A DNA stretch of 64,000 bases from Petunia secreta (lineage: Eukaryota > Streptophyta > Magnoliopsida > Solanales > Solanaceae): the NCBI GenBank assembly GCA_029990175.1, contig JARKIP010000017.1, forward strand, positions 31,049,001 through 31,113,000. The letters are read 5' to 3'. The translations under genes and the position numbers were made by a program. Every line of letters begins with the position of its first letter. Within the stretch, counting starts at the first letter, position 1. Of this stretch, positions 1-9,479 are shown in pieces. Below the pieces are notes generated by a model. The model was not told the DNA's origin, made no database searches, and saw nothing but the letters and a program-made list of their open reading frames with translations.

Positions 1-360
1 AGCAATTGCATACATTGCCATCTTGATCTTCACAAAATGTCTGTCCCCATCAAAAATCGAATCATAGACATCTATTCTTTGATCTTTTATAGAATAAACT
101 CCCAGCCAATAATGAGTGCAAGACATGAAATCATTAGGATCAACTGAAGACTTCCTAATTGGCATAAAGACTTTTTCCACTTGAGTCCATGCTATGCCAC
201 ATTGATTAGTAGACCCATTCACACACTCATTGAGGTTATTCTGCGTAATTCCTTCATACTCTGCTAGGAAAAAATCTAACTCAATCCTCTCTAAATCCTC
301 CACTATCAAATCATGAATTCCCAAAACAAATTCTGCTGGAGGTTTATATTCTTTTTTTCT
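1..360 (-). CDS. Ulp1 peptidase domain, partial (catalytic His and Asp present)
   Basis: An open frame of about 120 codons runs leftward off the window. It contains THYWLGVYSIKDQRIDVYDS, which has the Ulp1/C48 layout: the catalytic His just before a W-L-G strand, and the catalytic Asp in the DS that follows the next strand. Upstream residues CGIAWTQVEKVFMPI fit the start of the peptidase core. The catalytic Gln and Cys would lie beyond coordinate 1 and cannot be checked. This is the last visible exon of the minus-strand gene that starts near 4652. Family assignment is from motif recognition; activity cannot be judged. Confidence 0.7.
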
Positions 361-683
361 TTTGTTGAGCACGAGTCCTTTTTCCTCCTTTCTTCTTCCC
401 CTTCATTTGTTCAAAATCTTGATCATTCTTCCACTCTTTTTCCATTCTATCCTTCTTCTCTTTTATTCTCCTGGTCTTCTCTTCCTTTCCCATATTTTCA
501 AAATCGGATTCAACCTTCGAAAAGAACGACTCTACCAAAAAAATCAAAATTCAAGTCTGTCATTGTGAACATCGCTAAGTAGTTTGTGAAATGATATACA
601 TGCTTCTTCCTCAGATAGTACAGTATAACATCAACCTGTTGCATGATAGAAAAAATCACAAACACAAACAAAAAAAATAAGTT

Positions 684-688
<5 letters not shown>

Positions 689-757
<69 letters not shown>
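689..757. repeat. (TA)n microsatellite
   Basis: Uninterrupted AT/TA dinucleotide run of about 69 bases inside an intron-like part of the Ulp1-like gene. Confidence 0.98.
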
Positions 758-759
<2 letters not shown>

Positions 760-884
760 ACTACAGAACCTCATTGGTAAGTGCATATCTTCCATCCCTG
801 AAAAAATTACACAAAAACAATATAAACAATACAAATTTACTAATATAATCTACAACACCCTTTAACTTAAATACACAAAAGCTA

Positions 885-973
<89 letters not shown>
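885..973. repeat. (AAT)n microsatellite
   Basis: About 29 perfect AAT/TAA units. The apparent poly-leucine reading frame on the minus strand is only a by-product of this repeat. Confidence 0.98.
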
Positions 974-976
<3 letters not shown>

Positions 977-1024
977 CTTACACTGCAGGGGCACTGTTTT
1001 TATCAGTCTTTTTCAAGCCTTTCT

Positions 1025-1765
1025 TCAATCATTGATAAAAAATTCCCAAACAATTAGACGTGTCATTGACATATGAAAAGGGCATACATGCCTATAAGTA
1101 GGCTTCCAATCACCCTTTTTCTTTGGCTGAAAAGGTCTGAATGGAGATAATAAGTGTCGGCTAATCTTACGAACCCTAACCCTATGTCCCCTGCCTAACA
1201 GCTCTCCTCCTTGTGGATCATTTGCTGGTTTGTCTTGTAAAACAACAAAATCCATAACTTCCTCTTTTTTCACTAAACACTGCATAGCCGACTGTTTTTT
1301 AGATGAACACACATTTGCAGTATTCCTTGCAGAGACATCTGTTCCAGCAACCTTCTATTTCTCCGCAAAAATTAACTGTTCAGGTGTTTTCATGGCTGAA
1401 TCCAAAGTACACTCTTGCTCCAGTACTACAACAGATGCATCAGCAAGTGTCGTAAGTTTTGAATTATCTTTCTCTATTAATGCCAATTCTGTACCACCCT
1501 TACTTTCTGAGCGATCGATATCCATAGAATCTGCCCTGACACTATCGATCACTGTTGTAGTCTCTTGCGATGGCTGTGAGAAGCCAAGTGAAAATGAAGG
1601 TGCTTCTATGAGACCACTATTCATGATGCTTTCGCTTGCCTCAACCAACTTTTCAACAATTTTAGGTTTGAGGGGAGATGCAATTTCAGGATAAGCATCA
1701 TTATCACGTTCCTTCCTTTTCTTGCTGGAAAATGCTTTCAAAGCCTTTTCGACAGGCCAATGCAC
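1025..1765 (-). pseudogene. Linker exon of Ulp1-like gene with in-frame stop
   Basis: One continuous frame of 247 codons broken by a single TAG/TAA-type stop at 1355-1357. The N-terminal half is acidic and Ser/Thr-rich (SPLKPKIVEKLVEASESI, FSLGF), the C-terminal half is Lys/Arg-rich. Such disordered linkers separate DUF1985 and peptidase regions in plant Ulp1-transposon proteins (family knowledge). The stop interrupts the protein before the peptidase domain and is the main reason to call the locus decayed. Confidence 0.5.
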
Positions 1766-1799
1766 AACACCTTCTTGAGACCTTCTTTACAACCTTCTT

Positions 1800-2412
1800 G
1801 AGAACCTTTATAAATAAAGATAATATATCACACATTTGCCAACAATAAAAAACACAAAATAACTATAAAAAAGACGTTTACATACCTGCTGGTGTAAAAA
1901 CAAGACCAGCTCTGCAAAGCTCACTGACAGACTCAACTTCAAGTCAAACCTCAGCACTGTGACTGCGTTGATTGACAACGTCTTCATTATCATCTTTGAT
2001 ATTTGTTGTTTCTGTAAAAATAGACAACAACAATACATTACATATGCATAGACAAATGAGTCGCAGTATTTAATAATGACACAAGACACGCTATTCATTG
2101 AACAACCCACATGGTATTTTATGCTGGAGTATGGACCATGAAAATATGCAAGATATTTTCACGTACGAGGAGTCAAAAAAATTTGATTATCAGCAAGCTT
2201 AATCGGTTGAGAACCTTTTTGAGAGACTTTAAAAAAAGATAATTTGTTACACATTTAAAATTACGAAAATAGGAACACTAATTATTATATAAAAATTACT
2301 TTTACATACCTACTGGTGTCCAAATACCAGCTTCAACTAGCTGGTTTACTTCCTTAATTTCTTCTTCAACCACAACACTTTTTCCAAATTCGCCATTATT
2401 ACCTTCGGTAAA
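1800..2412 (-). repeat. Tandem duplication of a small exon with its downstream intron
   Basis: Two diverged copies (about 1800-1990 and 2225-2410) each have, on the minus strand, a short acidic exon ending in AG|GTATG after codons reading AGL-FTPA or AGIWTPV, followed by a similar AT-rich intron start. The two copies keep the same reading frame, so the duplication looks like an exon duplication inside the Ulp1-like gene. Confidence 0.45.
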
Positions 2413-2504
2413 AATAAATAAGCACTATACATTACATTTTCTATAGAAAAAAGAAGTGCAAAAACACACATATTAAAATAGATTTCCATTACTATAGACT
2501 TCCC

Positions 2505-2660
2505 AGACATTGGTGATGGGGCACAACTACTTCATATGAAAAGTCACAGTATTTGTGATGGGGGACTATAGTGCTTTGTTATACAAAGTTCCATAATTTA
2601 GAACTGGGACACAAGTACTTGTTAAACAAAGAGACCCAGTATTTTATTATCTAGGACATT
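2505..2660. repeat. Isolated copy of the 4.7-5.3 kb tandem repeat
   Basis: Contains the same succession of phrases as the repeat field at 4.73-5.34 kb: CTTCCCAGACATTGGT, AGTCACAGTATTTGTG, CTTTGTTATACAAAG and TTGTTAAACAAAGAG. It lies in an intron of the Ulp1-like gene, about 2.1 kb from the main field. Confidence 0.75.
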
Positions 2661-3139
2661 AGCATCTCATAAAACACAGTATTAGTGCATAATATATTGG
2701 TTGAATCTACCAACAAGTTTTTTTCTTCTTACCATTAAGTGTGGAATAAATTTTTTCATCACGAAGCTGAACATCTGTTGGATTCAAAGATACATCATCA
2801 TCTTTAGATGGACATTTGTGGAATAAATCAGATGAAGGATTCTGTTTATCTGCATATACAATAAAAAAATCATTACATTAAACAAAAAATTTCCTTTTAC
2901 TTAGCTTACCACTATATAGAATACTCTATTTGATTACCATGACTTTGTTGATGATGGTCTGAATTTGATGGCGTCTTTTCTAAACCATCTGTACCTTTTG
3001 CTTCATCAATGGTGTCACATGTATCAACTTTGTAATTTTCTAAAACATCAACAATCATTTGATTGCTTTTATCTATTAAAGCAGCTGGAATACCTTGATC
3101 ACTTTGTACACTACCAACATGCTCGGACCGATTATATGG

Positions 3140-3440
3140 TTATTTGAAAAAACTATCCCGACCATCTGAATAATTCAAATCATCAACAAACTGGCTCTTC
3201 TCATTTCTACTTCTGGTGTCTGATTTACTTACAGAAACACCACAGTTTTCTCCAAGAGCACTTATCTTTGATTTTGCAACAAGAAGCAGTAATGAATCAA
3301 ACTTTGCATTCAACCGATCTGTAATCCTCTTCTCCATGTCAGCAAGATCTTTCTCCATACTATTTTCTGAGGAATTGATCATATGTTGAATCTTGGTCTT
3401 AGTAGGTAAGTTTATTTTGAGATTAGCTGTCAACCTCTGA
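3140..3440 (-). CDS. Coiled-coil-like exon of Ulp1-like gene
   Basis: Open frame of about 95 codons with a Lys/Glu/Asp-rich amphipathic stretch (MEKDLADMEKRITDRLNAKF) followed by DSLLLLVAKSKISALGE. Spacer helices of this sort are frequent in plant Ulp1-transposon proteins between the DUF1985 and peptidase parts. It is preceded by a Ser/Lys-rich segment at about 3640-3530 that may be nuclear-localising (inference). It ends in a stop directly after DGRDSFFK unless spliced. Confidence 0.45.
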
Positions 3441-3856
3441 TAAAAGAAAAAAAGATTAAAACCACATAAGAAAAAGAAATCAAAAGACAAAACCCACAAA
3501 GAATTTCCCTTTTACAACTTCATTCATGTCAATAGATTTTGTTGTTGAACTAGTCTTTGAAGATGACTTTGAGGGTGACTTTGAAGTTGAAGCACGTTTA
3601 GATTTATGCCTTATTGGTCTCACTGAATCATCATCCCAAAACTATTAAAAAATATATTTCAGAACCAACAAAAAAGTAAAAAAAGAAATAACAAACAAAA
3701 GCAACTACTAGTAAAACTCACCAGTTCATTATGAAAGTACTCATCACACAAGATATTGTAATGCGGGGTAACAGTACATATGTAACGAAGCATCAGAGGT
3801 TTGATCCTAGGACGAACATTAAAATACTGCCTGAACACAGGGAACACCTCTGCCAC

Positions 3857-4652
3857 CTAACAACAGAATATGAAGGGCATACAAGGAAACAAATAAGTAG
3901 AAGAATTTGGCTTTATGATTGACTGCAAATGGTGTATCATTTGACGATATATCTCAGTATCCCACTGATAACAGCTATGCACCTCTTCATCATCAATAAT
4001 AATCATATGTTGATCATCCACTACTCTAGGTAATGACCGGCCAAATAAAACAGAATTAAGCAAATATACCTCAGCTAGTTTAACATCATCATCTTGCTCT
4101 AATGGAACATCCAATCGTGCAGCTGACACTCTATTCACATTACCCCTGTTCTTTGGAGTCACTCTCACAAACTGGAATGATGTTCAATCAAATCAAGCAA
4201 GTCATATAACTTTAAAGTCCACTTGCTGTCCTTTTTATTATCATCATCTTCAGGATTCCTGAAATACTTCTCCTTTAATCTACTCTTTGAAAGCTTAAAA
4301 ATACTTATAAGACCACTAACTACATGAAAATCATCAACTGTGAAATCTACTATATCACTAAAAACTTTGAAGCTAAGCTTACTGTTGTCTGAAGAAACTA
4401 TTTGAGACTGCAGAAAATAATTTATAAGCCTCCCAGAATATTTAGCATCTTCCAAAAGCATAAACTTGCCGAATGGCCCTTGCTTCAGTTTCTCCAGGTG
4501 ATCGGCAGACAATAACCCTTCAAGTAATCCAAGATACTCTGTGTCACCTTTCCATTGGCAATCACGATTTTTCCACTGCGTAAATGGAACCAATATACCA
4601 TCGTCGTTTGGCAAATTATCCATACCTTCATTATTTGGTATAATCTCCATAG
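3857..4652 (-). CDS. DUF1985-like N-terminal region of Ulp1-like gene
   Basis: A first exon opens after a TTACAG acceptor with ATG at 4650 (MEIIPNNEGMDNLPNDDG). It holds FGKFMLLEDAKYSGRLINYF and VDFTVDDFHVVSGLISIF; the second part, in another frame, continues with VKLAEVYLLNSVLFGR, YQWDTEIYRQMIHHLQ. The order 'large basic/aromatic block, LN-x-LFG, W-x-x-x-x-Y' is typical of the DUF1985 region of plant Ulp1-like transposon proteins. The switch of frame at about 4165-4175 is either an unrecognised small intron or a frameshift. Confidence 0.55.
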
Positions 4653-4728
4653 CTGTAACATTAGCACATGTATTAAAATAAAACAAAGAAAAATTAACAC
4701 ATATATGCTTGCAGCTAAAAAACCCACA

Positions 4729-5342
4729 TACATTGTTGCTGGGGGCACAAGTACTTCATGTGCAAAGTCACAGTATTTGTGCTGGGGGACAGCTTGTTGT
4801 CCCACCCTTCCCCAGACTGACTTCCCAGACATTGGTACTGGGGGCACAAGTACTTCGTGTGTAAAGTCACAGTATTTGTGCTGGGGGCCTATAATGCTTT
4901 GTTATACAAAGTCCCATAATTTAGAACCGGGACACAAGCACTTGTTAAACAAAGAGTCCCAGTATTTTATTATGGGGCTCACAAAAAGCTTGTTGGCCCA
5001 TCCACAGACTGGCTTCCCAGACATTGGTTCTGGGGGTACAAGTATTTTATGTGTAAAGTCACAATATTTGTGCTGGGGGACTATAATGCTTTGTTATACA
5101 AAGTCCCATAATTTAGAACTGGGACACAACTACTTGTTAAACAAAGAGTCCCAGTATTTTATCATGGGACAACAATCTATCCCCTACAAAAGTCACAGTA
5201 TATAGTTCTGGGGCAAAGGCTTTCACAAAAAAAAAAACGGTTGCCCTTTAAAAATAACCCACCATTTACAATGGACAAGTACCTGTTAAAACACATAGTC
5301 CAGTTTTTTATCATGGGACAATAATCTATCCCCTACAAAGTC
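4729..5342. repeat. Complex tandem repeat field (about 190-bp unit, truncated copies)
   Basis: CATTGGT-type starts recur at about 4731, 4830 and 5022, giving one full unit of about 192 bp and shorter copies. Each contains GGGGCACAAGTACTT, AGTCACAGTATTTGTGCTGGGG, a small inverted repeat CTTTGTTATACAAAG and TTGTTAAACAAAGAGTCCCAG. A second block starting near 5145 (CTATCCCCTACAAA, AGTTCTGGGGCAAAGGC) is also repeated and was split by the hAT insertion. The field lies just upstream of the first recognised exon of the Ulp1-like gene, so it sits in its promoter or leader. Confidence 0.8.
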
Positions 5343-5344
5343 AC

Positions 5345-6465
5345 AGACTGTATATATTTTTCAAACTTTTTACACATTTTTGAAGCCATATCCTTAATAA
5401 CTGCATCTTCACTAGACTTTTCTAATCAATAGACATTGAATCTTCCATACTTGCATAAAATACAAGTTAGAAGTTGGATAACTTGAACCAGATATTAAGT
5501 TAGTAATCTCATAAAAAGGCTCCAGGAATTCATATATTTTCTCAGCCCTTCTACAGTGATCAGATGTAGGACAATAAGCATAATTTCTATCAATCAATTG
5601 TAGACTAGAAAAAGCCTTCTCGTACTGAAGCACACTCTCAAGCATCATGTATGTTGAGTTCCATCTAGTTGTAATATCTAGACGCACGCCAAGATTTGTT
5701 TGAATTCCAACTTGCTTAACACATTGCTCAAATTTTCTTATTCTACTGTCAGATCCTTTGACATACTTAACACTTTCTCTAATTTTAAGCAAAGCATCAT
5801 TAGCTGCTTTCAAACCCTCTTGAACAATCAAATTCAAAATATGAGCAGAGCAAAGCACATGAAAGAATTCACCATCACATAACAAGCTTTTTTGCAAACT
5901 AAGATGCCCTTTCAAAATATTTTGCATGCTATCATTATTAGTCGCATTATCTAAAGTGATTGAATAAACTTTCTTATCTATGCCCCACTCTTTCAGACAG
6001 TCATATATAGTTGCAGCTAATTCAACTCCCGTGTGAGGAGGAATCATACGACAAAAATTCAATATTTTACTAACTAACTTCCAATTTTCATCAACATATT
6101 GAGCAGTTAAACAAAGGTACCTCTCAGAAGTACCTGATGTCCAACAATCAGAAGTCAAGCAAACTCGATTAGGAATCTTAGCTAAGGCTTGTCGTAATTT
6201 TTCCTTCTCTCTAAAATACACTTTCTGTACATCCACAACAGCAGTGTTCCTCGAAGGCATTATTATTTCTGGATTTGCATAATTTACCCAAGGTCTAATT
6301 CCATCATATTCGACAAATGAATATGGCAAATCATGCTTAATGATAGCTTCAGCAAGCTTTTCAGGAGAAATTATTTGGTCTATTTTTCTAGACTGTATTT
6401 TGCCTTCTTGATTCATAAACATTTGACCCAAATTATGATATGAATCTTTTTATATTTAAGTAAAT
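5345..6465 (-). pseudogene. hAT transposase (RICESLEEPER/DAYSLEEPER-like), truncated and frameshifted
   Basis: The main open part (6431-5412) reads like a plant hAT transposase core: KIDQIISPEKLAEAIIKHDL, RVCLTSDCWTSGTSERYLCL, SITLDNATNND, CSAHILNLIVQEGL and DITTRWNSTYMMLESVL. The catalytic-type DxW (SDCWTS), the LDNATNN Asp and the CSAHILNL block are present. The reading frame changes at about 6450 (YHNLGQMF in one frame, the zinc finger in another) and again at about 5425, after which SSEDAVIKDMASKMCKKF continues to about 5345. The rest of the DUF4413-like region and the hATC dimerisation domain are missing. Inactive; a relic. Confidence 0.9.
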
Positions 6466-6715
6466 GATGTTTCAAATGTGATGTCCCATAGTTCTTACCT
6501 TTGGGTCCTGGAGTTGAACCACACTTTTATGATCCATCACACCCTTTACATATTGCCCTTTCAATTCCATCTTCAGCCCTGCCAATCTTTTTGAAATAAT
6601 TCCAGGCATCCGAGGTTAACTGTTTTTGCTTTTCCTGTTCAGGTTCTCCAGATTCATTCCCCTCTAAGCTAGAGTCATGTGCACAATTTACCTCATCATC
6701 CATCAATCTCCTGTA
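6450..6715 (-). pseudogene. BED zinc-finger exon of the hAT transposase, with stop
   Basis: After a CATTACAG acceptor near 6716 the exon begins (ATG at 6703) and encodes an acidic N-terminus, then SDAWNYFKKIGRAEDGIERAICKGC, the first half of a BED finger (W-F and C-x2-C). A TAA stop at 6527-6529 splits the finger; the second half (TSHLKHHLLKY, supplying the His ligands) follows in the same frame. A frame change near 6450 then separates it from the core. DNA binding would be lost. Confidence 0.85.
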
Positions 6716-7236
6716 ATGAAATGATGAAATACACATTAACACTGTAAGAATTACACAACATGTGCATGTGCACACCTATGAGCGCCAACACAAAGAGTAC
6801 GTAAAGAAAAATATTAAATAAGAGGACTTGATAAAATAAAGATGCAACTCTCAACTAAATCGATCAGTTCTAGTAATCATCAAGTGCAATTTCAAATGCA
6901 AAAATTAAAGTGACATAGTAATCAAATACCAAATAAACCAAAAAATTAAGTAATATCAAATCCATGCATGCTTACAAAAATTGAAACTCTGAAGAGTAAA
7001 TCGTGCACTTCTTCAGCTATGGTGAATGCCAATAATGATGGAGTTGATCATAGATAGAGTGGGAAAGTGTGTAAATAATTGAAGAAGAAGTGGAAAACGT
7101 GGGCAGAGAAACAAAGAATATAGTTTAGAACTAGAATACTTAAAGTAAAACCCTAAGTTAGTTTTTTTTTATAGTCCTTTCTTTTTACTATATTAGCACA
7201 TCATTTTACTATTTTTTTGAATTATGGTAAGACTAT

Positions 7237-7261
7237 AATTAATTAATTAATTAATTAATTA
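7237..7261. repeat. (TTAA)n short repeat
   Basis: AATTAATTAATTAATTAATT run just inside the right subterminal part of the hAT element. Confidence 0.95.
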
Positions 7262-7433
7262 TGATTTGGGCCTCACGGGCCAAGCCTCAGCCCAACCCTT
7301 GAGGCTGGCGGGTCAAGAAAGGCTGGACTTTTTGGCCTCACTTCTAAAAGGGCTAATAAAACCTTGACCCAACCCTACTTAATTAAAGGGCTGGGTTGAG
7401 CTGGCCTCACGGGCCAAGCCCATTTTGACGGCT

Positions 7434-7515
7434 GTCACTCACAGTATATAGTTCTGGGGCAAAGGGTTTCGCAAAAAAAGCGTTGCCTTAAAAAAAACCC
7501 ACCATTTACAAAGGA
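7434..7515. repeat. Resumed tandem-repeat copy to the right of the hAT insertion
   Basis: Matches 5195-5275 (AGTTCTGGGGCAAAGG, GTTGCC, AACCCACCATTTACAA) with small indels. It is the missing second half of the repeat copy that ends at 5337 and therefore marks the insertion point. Confidence 0.8.
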
Positions 7516-7979
7516 ATCAAAAGCTTATATTGTACTTCAATGGAAAATCTAAACATTTTTCGAAACAAAATCATAACCTAATAACCCGATAACCCGTACA
7601 AAAATGAAAAAATAAAAATGCGAAGTAAACACAGTTACCTTAATAGACGAAACAGTAAAACAAAGTTTTTACCCGAACAAAAAGCTTCAAAATCTCAAAA
7701 ATAAGGAATTGGTGTATTTCGAAAGAGAGTTCGTGTATTTTGATGGAATTCAAAAGTCACAGTAACAAAGAGAGAAATAAAACCCCTGAATAAGTTAAAA
7801 ATAAGGAAGGGTAAAAGCAGAATTTTCAAAAGGCATAAAACGACGTCACTACACTATTATTTTTAAAAAAACACGCGTGGTGGCTAATTCTCAGCGAATT
7901 TGTGAACAGAGGCTACGCATCAAAGAGCGGGTGCCAAAGTGGCTTCCCCGCGAAATTTTTACGCTTTGCAGAAGACAAG
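7516..7979. other. Upstream flank, possible TIR of the Ulp1-bearing MULE
   Basis: No gene. The last 140 bases are G/C-richer than the surroundings (ACACGCGTGGTGGC, GGGTGCCAAAGTGGCTTCCCCGCG) and lie where the terminal inverted repeat of an Ulp1-carrying Mutator-like element would be expected. The matching end would lie left of the window, so this is inference only. Confidence 0.25.
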
Positions 7980-7988
7980 AAAAGTTAG

Positions 7989-9068
7989 GGCTTTTTACAA
8001 AAATATACCAACTTAACTAGAAATATTATAAAAAATACCAACATTATACACTTTACAAAATATGCCAACATTTTTTACATACAATATATAATTATCAACA
8101 AAACAAATAAATTAGGATTTCTTTCTCCTTCTTCTTGCTACCCCCGCCCACTGCTGCCACCCCAGTGGCGGCCGCCGGCCACCCACCGATTTTTTTTGTT
8201 TTTATTTTTTGCATCTAAAAAATGAAATACACATAAAAACACATATATACATTGATTATTCTTTGAAATTAAAGTTGCGAAATATATATAAACAAAAAAT
8301 ACACATAAATACACAAAAAAAAAATTATGTTATACATACACCAGGCACCCACATACATACAAGGATCTACAGATCTACAAATTAAACATACAAATTTATG
8401 TCTGTCACACTTATACTTGACATACACACAAAAGCACATACAAAAAAAAATACAATTTATACGCTAACATACACGTTTATACGATGATATACACAGACAT
8501 ACACTTGTTCACTTCATGTACATACACAAAAATACAGATTCATACACCTCGTATAAAACTAGACATACAGTTTGTTCCACCTTCAAACATCCACCAACAA
8601 TCACCAAGATATACACATACACCGGAATACAAATGTGTACATGTATAAACACATACAAAACAAAACAAAAAAAAGGTGAAGAAGTAGAATGGAGCTCCGG
8701 TACCGTCGCCGAGCAGTCACGCAGCAACAACATCATAGTAGATCGGAAAAGCAACCATGCCAAATCGGAGCAGCGGCTGCACTGGATCGGGAAACCACTA
8801 GGAGCAGCGAAGAAGACGAGCAAAAACGACAGTGGAGCGGAGGTGATCGGCGACGGGGAGGCGGTGCTCCGGCGCCTGTGAATGGGTGGAAGGAAGAGGA
8901 GAGAAAGAGAGAGAAAAAAGTTACCGTTAGGTTTTAGAGAGAGGGAAAAATGTGAAAATGGTAGGTTTTGTAATAAAAATAAATATCGTTATATTTTGTA
9001 GTTTCTCAATAATGTCGGTATATTTTGTAATGTTGATACTTAGTGTGTCAATTAGCGTAAAAATTACA
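7989..9068. mobile_element. Non-autonomous Mutator-like (MULE-type) element
   Basis: Flanked by an identical 9-bp direct repeat AAAAGTTAG (7980-7988 and 9069-9077), the length usual for Mutator insertions. The two ends are AT-rich and inverted with respect to each other: the left end repeats ATACCAACATT and ACAAAATATGCCAAC, and the right end, on the other strand, has ACAAAATATACCGACATT. The tips themselves match only loosely (CTTTTTAC / ATTTTTAC). The interior contains short G/C-rich blocks (8140-8190 and 8690-8900) unlike the flanks. No transposase is encoded. Confidence 0.6.
8690..8937 (+). other. G/C-rich internal cargo of the MULE-like element
   Basis: A purine- and GC-rich block with an open frame of 82 codons, rich in Arg, Glu and Gly. 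No protein family is recognised. Together with the block at 8140-8190 (GGCGGCCGCCGGCC) its base composition contrasts with the AT-rich ends, which is what captured gene or 5'-UTR fragments look like in Pack-MULEs. It may equally be non-coding sequence of the element. Confidence 0.25.
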
Positions 9069-9479
9069 AAAAGTTAGTACTTTCTCTTGGGTTTCAATAG
9101 AACGATTGCTACATTCTAGCTAAAAATTAAAGAGGTGTAGAAGACCAAGTATTCTTCAACCCCAAACTCTTATGCAACTAGTGAAATTTTTCAAAGTAAA
9201 TTTGGTACTCTTTTAATTGTATTTTGCTACTTTGTGAAACATGAGTCTTAATTCTTGAGATATAAATCTCTTAGGGCTTTATTTAATTACTTAGCGTAAA
9301 TGGACTTTTTTTCTAATCCTTGGACTATCCCATGATTCTACAATGAATTCTTTCTCAAAAATTTGTGAAATCGAAGAACCTTGAGAGATGATAGGGTTCT
9401 TGAGTTTGAATTCAATAATGGAGTAAAAAGGGGGATTTGAAGATGTTAATAGAGTCGAATTTACTTAATTTTTGAACGT

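Larger units (their letters stand above)
1..4652 (-). pseudogene. Ulp1-like C48 peptidase gene with DUF1985 region (decayed, MULE-type)
   Basis: Minus-strand multi-exon gene, cut by the left window edge. From its 5' end: a DUF1985-like N-terminal region (4652 to about 3857), an exon beginning after a TTAG acceptor near 3857 (motif VFPVFRQYFNVRPRIKPL), a Ser/Lys-rich exon (about 3640-3530), a coiled-coil-like exon (3440-3140), small acidic exons (about 2850-2735, 2410-2300, 1990-1885), a low-complexity linker (1765-1025) and the Ulp1 peptidase domain (360-1). Ulp1-family proteins remove SUMO-like tags; plant genomes hold many such genes inside Mutator-like elements, which is the likely origin here (inference). 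Decay is visible: an in-frame stop at 1355-1357 inside the linker, and a frame change near 4170 unless an intron lies there. It could be a low-expression gene rather than a pseudogene if splicing removes these sites. Confidence 0.65.
5343..7433 (-). mobile_element. hAT-family DNA transposon, defective
   Basis: The element lies within the tandem repeat: repeat text stops at about 5337 (CCCTACAAAGTCACAG) and resumes at about 7434 (TCACAGTATATAGTTCTGGGG). TCACAG on both sides is a candidate remnant of the 8-bp hAT target duplication. The right end reads, on the minus strand, TGACAGCCGTCAAAATGGGC with G/C-rich subterminal repeats (GGGCTTGGCCCGTGAGGCC), like hAT ends. The coding part is a BED-zinc-finger transposase lacking its C-terminal dimerisation region, so a 3' deletion is likely. 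The exact left terminus is not clear. Confidence 0.7.

Noticed and set aside
761..994. Open frame coding for a poly-leucine protein
   Set aside because: It is the translation of the (AAT)n microsatellite.
4555..5205. 216-codon plus-strand frame
   Set aside because: Runs through the tandem repeat field; internal peptide repeats only mirror DNA repeats and it is antisense to Ulp1-like exons.
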